A DNA stretch of 64,000 nucleotides. It comes from Pogostemon cablin (lineage: Eukaryota > Streptophyta > Magnoliopsida > Lamiales > Lamiaceae). Within the stretch, counting starts at the first letter, position 1; each line of letters starts with the position of its first letter. Both the position numbers and the translations under genes were made by a program. The stretch is from contig CM042996.1 of assembly GCA_023678885.1 (NCBI GenBank), positions 9,544,602 through 9,608,601 of the forward strand, read 5' to 3'. Positions 59,130 through 64,000 of the stretch are shown in pieces. The notes beneath the pieces are model-generated. The model made no database searches, had not been told where the DNA came from, and saw only the letters and a program-made list of their open reading frames with translations.

Positions 59130-60535
59130 ATGACAAGTGATCGAATGGAGAATTTTCAAGGTGATAATCGTGTGGAAATAGAGCATGATGAGGAAGGCGG
59201 ACGAAATGTACACATGCAAGACAATGCACAAGCACCTCAATTCAATGTCAACCCTCCTCAAAATGCCTATAAAAAATTTGGAGCTATAAACAATCAAGCT
59301 TTGCTTCAACAAATGGTTCAACAAGCTTTACTTCAACAAGGATTTCCACAAGCCTATGCTCCTCCTCAACAAGCGTATATGCCACCACCACCACGTCCGT
59401 TGCAACATGGAATTAATAATGATCAAAGGGTGATTCGGGATTTCTTCATGCCGAGGGCCATGCCACATATGATGCGTCCACCAATCAATGCCAAAAACAT
59501 TGAAATTAAGGCGGGCTTGATTTCTATGGTGAGAGACCAACAATTTGGCGAAACTTCAAATGAGGATCCTAATGCTCATCTAGCTCAATTTATTGGGATT
59601 GCCAACACCGTGAAGATGAATTTCCATTTTCATTGAAGGATAAAGCTCGATCATGACTATCTACCATTACTATGGGTACGTGCAACACATGGGATGAGCT
59701 TGCACAAATATTTTTGAACAAGTACTTTCCACCTTCTAAGACACTTCAAATGAAGAGCTCGATCACTCAATTCAAGCAAATGCCTCAAGAAAGTTTCTAT
59801 GAAGCGTGGAAAAGGTTTAAGGATATGTTTTGTAAGTGTCCACAACATGGTTTTCCGGAAAATCAACAAGTGAGGTTTTTCTACCAAGGGTTGGTAAATG
59901 GGCAAAGAATACTTGTTGATGCTTCGGTGGGTGGATCCGTACTTGGTGTGACTCCGGAAAGGGCTATAAAGATATTTGATGAAATTGCTATAAATGTTTA
60001 TCAATGGCCATCGGAGAGAGTTAGTGGATGCTATGGGTTTGATCACATGGAGCAAGGACAACAAGTTAGTGTGAAGAGTGCTAGTGTGAAACCAAGTATG
60101 CCAAGTGTTGAGATGATAGCAGCTGAGGTCTTGAAACAAATGAGCTTGAATCAAGGTATGACTCAAGGAGAAAATATGGTAGAAGGGCTACAAGTTGAGC
60201 AAGGTGTGCTTTCTTCGAATATGGTGAGTGGGGAACAGTGGGCTATGTCAATGCCACGAGTGGAAGGTGTGCAATACATGCAAGGAAGAAACTACCAAGG
60301 GAATTACCAAAATAATTTTCAAGGTAGTTTCAACCAAAATCAAGGAAACTACCCACCAAGACAAGGAGACTTCACAAATCAAGGTGGAGAAAGTTCCTAC
60401 CCACAACAAAGGAGGCAAGATAATTTTTCCTACTCCAACTCGAACAATGTGGTTGCTTATCCTCAGGGATATCAACCAGGGACTAAGGCACCGAGCAATA
60501 AAGGAAAGACATCTATCGATGATCTACTTGAATAA
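59130..60535 (+). pseudogene. Retrotransposon gag (copy 2), one frameshift
   Basis: The first frame (59130-59636) contains HMMRPPINAKNIEIKAGLIS and NEDPNAHLAQFIGIANTVKM. It shifts near 59633 into a second frame (59672-60535) with GTCNTWDELAQIFLNKYFPP, EAWKRFKDMFCKCPQHGFPE and RILVDASVGGSVLG. This is the retrotransposon gag domain followed by a Gln/Asn/Gly-rich tail (about 60280-60480) where a zinc knuckle might be expected, but no CCHC is visible. Gag packages the RNA in cytoplasmic particles. Apart from the single frameshift and a later stop it is well preserved, far better than copy 1 at 14.8 kb. Confidence 0.85.
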
Positions 60536-60841
60536 TTGATAGCATCAAACAAAGCTCAAGTGGAATCAAGAAGAGCTCGAGATGAAGCGTTGAAAAGGCC
60601 GAAGAAGCAAACGAAAAAAGACTTAAAGCTTTAAAATATAATGTGGGACAAATTTCAAGTTCTTTGAGTTCTCAACAAAAAGGAAAGTTTCTGGCCACAA
60701 CCGAGGTTAATCCAAAAGCTCAATCTTTGTTTGTTGATATGGAAGAGGACAGAAAGGATGAAGAAGGGTTAGTGGAATGAAAATGAAGAGATAAGTAAGA
60801 AAGAAGAGAAGGGGCCTAAATGGATTCCTAAGTGGAAAAGG

Positions 60842-61747
60842 GTGCAAGAGGAAAAGGAAGTGGAGGAGAAGGTCAAAAAAGAGGAATACAAATATGATTA
60901 TTGGGGTATTTCGATCACTTCATTCCCTATTCCCTATCCACAAATATTTGTTAAGGAGGAGAAGAGAAAGGAGTTTGAAGAGCATGTGAAAGTTCTAAAG
61001 AAAAAGTATGAGGAGAAAAAGAAGGAAGAGCCACCAGAAACAAGTGAATCGATGCATATGGAGAGGCCTACAAAAGTTGGTGATCCTGGAAAATTCATAA
61101 GTCCTTATGATTTGAAGGAAAAGAAACCCTTGATGCATTGTGTGACTTGGGGGCGAGCGTCAATGTGATGTCTCATACTACTTTCAAGAAGCTTGAAATT
61201 GGAGAGCTCAAGCATACTACTATCCATCTTGAAGTGGTAAATTGAGAAGTTGTGAAGTCACTAGGAGTTGTGGAAGACGTGGAGGTGAAAGTTAATGGAG
61301 CTAGCTTTCCCGGTTGATTTCATGGTGTTTGAAGTCAAGACGGATCCTCAAATTTCACTCATTTTGGGAAGGTCATTTCTAGCTACGGGAAAGGCAAGAA
61401 TTGATGTTGGGAGAGAAGAGCTTTCTTTGAGCTCGAAAGGAAATAGTGTTACATTCTTATGTAACAAAGAAAAAGGAACCAATTCTCATTTAAAGCCTCC
61501 AGATGATCTAATGTATCATGATTCTCTTCTCTTTAACAATTTAAATTCATTTCTTCATGATTATATGAAAATGTCGAATTCTAACTTGTCTTCTTGTGAT
61601 GTTGATAGAAAGAAAGTATCAGAGCTTGATTGGAAAATAGACAAAGAAGGAAGAGAAAGTCCACTAGAATCACTTCTTGATGATGACTTGATGCTTGTAA
61701 GTAAAAATGGTGAAGTTGAGCTAGTGGACAAGAAGAGGGCTAAGTAA
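60842..61747 (+). pseudogene. Retropepsin-like protease region (copy 2)
   Basis: A Glu/Lys-rich linker (60842-61130) leads into LCDLGASVNVMSHTTFKKL, read one frame over from the linker. This holds the catalytic DLGAS motif. The frame then stops, and 61295-61747 gives DPQISLILGRSFLATGKARI, the ILGR.FLATG motif, and an acidic tail. This protease would process Gag. Frameshifts on either side of the catalytic motif break it. Unlike copy 1, the catalytic Asp is still present. Confidence 0.7.
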
Positions 61748-64000
61748 ATATTTAAAGTGAGGATGCGAGGAGAGAATGTGATGGACCAACATTTGGTCCA
61801 ATGATTGTAAAATTCCATTCGGATTGAAGCCGTTAAACTTAGCGCTAAATGGGAGGCAACTCATTCTTTTTATCTTTTGATGTTTCTTTTGTTGTTTGCA
61901 ATTTGGTCTTGTAGGTGGATTATGGTTGTGAGAAAAAAGCATATTGAAGATACAGAAAGTGCTTAATGGAATCGAGTAGATATGTTCACCACTTGTTGCA
62001 AACTTAATTCTCGAGTCTTGTCTCAAATTAAGTTTGGGGGACTAGTGCATGGTGACATAACTTGATTTGTGTGGATGCATATACTTTCCAACAAGAAGAT
62101 CGTTGATGGAAACTACAAGGGTACGTCCCACCATTTTTTGCAAATTTAATTCTCAACTTGTTTTGATTTAAGTTTAGGGGGAGAGTGCGTGGTGTGACTC
62201 ACCACTTGAGTGTGCTTGATATGATGATGATGAGAGGTCTTTTTGTAAAATTGAACCAATTTTAAAAATTTTCTCATGAGTTTTGGTTTGAATTTGGTCC
62301 AATTGGTTATGTTGAAGTGCATGATAGTCCATATTTTTAATAATATTGTTGAGCTAATGGTTTAGATGAATTATTGAGCATGAATGAAGTGTAGTGGAAG
62401 CACGAATGGAGCCCAGAGATCAAGTCTAGATTTGTTGTGCATTCAATTTGAAAGCTCGTGCCAACCGTTTCCACTACCAAATGCTTATTGAGAGAGTTCA
62501 CTCTATACTTTACCACTTCTATTTGCTTGACATTTTTTTATGTTGATTTAGATTGATGTGATTAGCATATTACTTCATTTTGTGGGAGGTTTAATTCTCG
62601 TAATTTAGGATTTCAATTTTCAATCAAAGATGGGGATGATCATGAGCTTACTTGATCATGGATGATGTAGAATGTGTGATTCATTATTCTATGATAAGAT
62701 TTTTATTCTTTTATGTTATGTGTTTTTGTGTTGTTTCTTGTTTGGTGAGTATTTTCTTATGTGTTTTGTGTATTTTTATTTGTTTAGGGATTGATTTGGT
62801 GGTTCGTTTTGGAATTTCGTGAGTCATTTTTGAATATGACTAATGATATGTTGTGGTGATAAGTGATGGATGACAAATTGTGATTAAGAATCTCTAGACT
62901 TTCAAATTGTAACATGTTTTACTTAACTTGTTCAATTTTGAGATGAATGTGGTGTAATAAGTTTCTTAAGGTCCAATGCATAAGCTTGTGAGGATTTGAG
63001 TCTCAACTGTGCATACATGGTATTTTTCTTCATAAGTAGATTGCTTGTGTTAGATAAGCTAGAATTTACTCAAGGACTATAGGAATGAGCCCGATTAGTG
63101 GAGATTAGTGACATGATCTAAGGCCATCCTTGTCACTAATAGTCATTGCCATATATTTCCCTACTATGAACATCATCCCTAGTTAACCACTTTGAGCCTT
63201 AAAGCCTTTTTATTGTGAATTTAGCACATTACAATCCTTGATTACCCACATGAGCCTTATATATTTACCCTTTTGTGTGAGTGATTGATGAGATGGTGAC
63301 TAGAAAGGTTTGATAAGGAAAAAAAAGGAAAAGAAATGGTAAACAAGCAAGAAAAAGGATGCAACGAGTTTAAACAAGAAATTACATGCAACCTTAGAAA
63401 CAAGAGAATGAGCAAAGTAACAATGTGCTCAAAGGAAATCATGAAAATCAAAGAAAGGAAGCATGCATCTAAAAATCTAAAAATCAAAGGAAAGTTGATG
63501 ATTAGTGCTTGTGATTACCAAAGAATAGAAAGGAAGAAAGAAAAGTGGAGAAGTTGAGGAAGTTGATCATCTCTTCAATTTCTTACACTTGATTAGTCAC
63601 TATTATCCATATTTTTCCTACCCTACCAAAGAGTCTATCATTACATCCTAATAAAAGTCCTTTTTGATCACTAATGGAAACTTTGGTGGTTTGTGAATGT
63701 AGTCCACGCGCAAACTTATAGCGAGTTGAGCCAATCGATTGATGAGTGTTGTTTTACCCTACTTTATAGAGTGTTGAGTCAAATTGATATCTTACGTGAG
63801 GCTTGGACTAAAAGGGATTATATTACACTTTTATTCTCTTGAACTTGAACTTGTTAATATTTTTTGCATGTTATGAGTTTAATGCTGTAGGATGACCTAG
63901 CATAGTTTGTAATTTTATTACTATTAATGTGTTTTTACTTATGTTAGTTTAGTCTTTTCCTGGGTGAAAAAATCACTCCCATTGGTTTATCATTTTAGTT
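61748..64000 (+). other. Non-coding 3' region of the retrotransposon
   Basis: No domain found. Two AAGTTTGGGGGA / AAGTTTAGGGGGAGAGTG purine-rich motifs (62030 and 62170) resemble polypurine tracts, but what follows does not match the 5' LTR start, so neither is the true one. The segments near 63086-63280 and 63336-63557 have no known product. Confidence 0.45.

Larger units (their letters stand above)
57126..64000 (+). mobile_element. TR-GAG-type LTR retrotransposon, 3' end outside the window
   Basis: Order: 5' LTR (57126-58880), tRNA-Asp primer binding site, gag, protease, then over 2 kb without a coding region up to the window end. No reverse transcriptase, RNase H or integrase motif is seen in any frame, so it is non-autonomous and would use enzymes of a gypsy (probably Athila-like) partner. 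The block AGCGCTAAATGGGAGGCAA near 61840 is common after gag-pol in Athila-like elements. The 3' LTR is not reached, so total length and age are unknown. Confidence 0.75.

Noticed and set aside
59657..60166. 169-codon minus-strand open frame opposite gag
   Set aside because: Antisense shadow of the well-supported gag frame.
62030..62190. Purine-rich motifs that could be the polypurine tract with a 3' LTR start
   Set aside because: The sequence after them does not match the TGTCTAATGAGTG start of the 5' LTR.

Overview
The window is a TE-rich, AT-rich nuclear segment from a flowering plant. Evidence: GT-AG introns, plant-only families (BAHD acyltransferase, potato type I proteinase inhibitor, pectin methylesterase, PDR-type ABCG transporter, family-1 glycosyltransferase), Stowaway MITEs beginning CTCCCTCCGTCCC, and an LTR retrotransposon with a tRNA-Asp primer site. 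Gene content suits a eudicot, possibly an asterid, but this is inference.

Only one gene looks fully intact. It is a BAHD acyltransferase of the DCR/PEL3 (cuticle) type, with exon 1 at 38202-38660 and exon 2 at 46655-47548. The two exons splice in frame across a 7,994-bp intron filled with MITEs and duplications and give a 450-residue protein with HAILD and DFGWG motifs. A potato-I proteinase inhibitor (minus, 51127-50712) has an intact inhibitor exon, a probable GC-AG intron, and no clean start codon.

Layout: 1-9.6 kb holds minus-strand fragments of unrelated housekeeping genes (FKBP, CTP synthase, enolase 3-like) and a 485-bp tandem duplication. 10.8-13 kb holds a glycosyltransferase pseudogene and a possible type I MADS fragment. 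14.5-17.1 kb is a decayed gag/protease retroelement, followed by LTR-like sequence. 19,132-34,094 is a roughly 15-kb CACTA element with a decayed Transposase_24-like gene, captured PDR-transporter exons, and a nested element carrying a P450 fragment. 34,876-35,837 is a non-autonomous MULE. 38.2-47.5 kb is the BAHD gene. 47.9-51.8 kb holds nested MITE/hAT insertions around the proteinase inhibitor gene. 54.2-56.6 kb holds a pectin methylesterase pseudogene, an LTR-like block, a minisatellite and the last exon of a PDR transporter. From 57,126 to the end lies a TR-GAG-type LTR retrotransposon (5' LTR, tRNA-Asp PBS, frameshifted gag, protease, no reverse transcriptase).

The main theme is gene-fragment capture: pieces of at least nine host gene families, most of them broken, are scattered among transposons. 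I see no operon-like or defence system and no tRNA, rRNA or CRISPR. All family names come from reading translations and need a database search to confirm.
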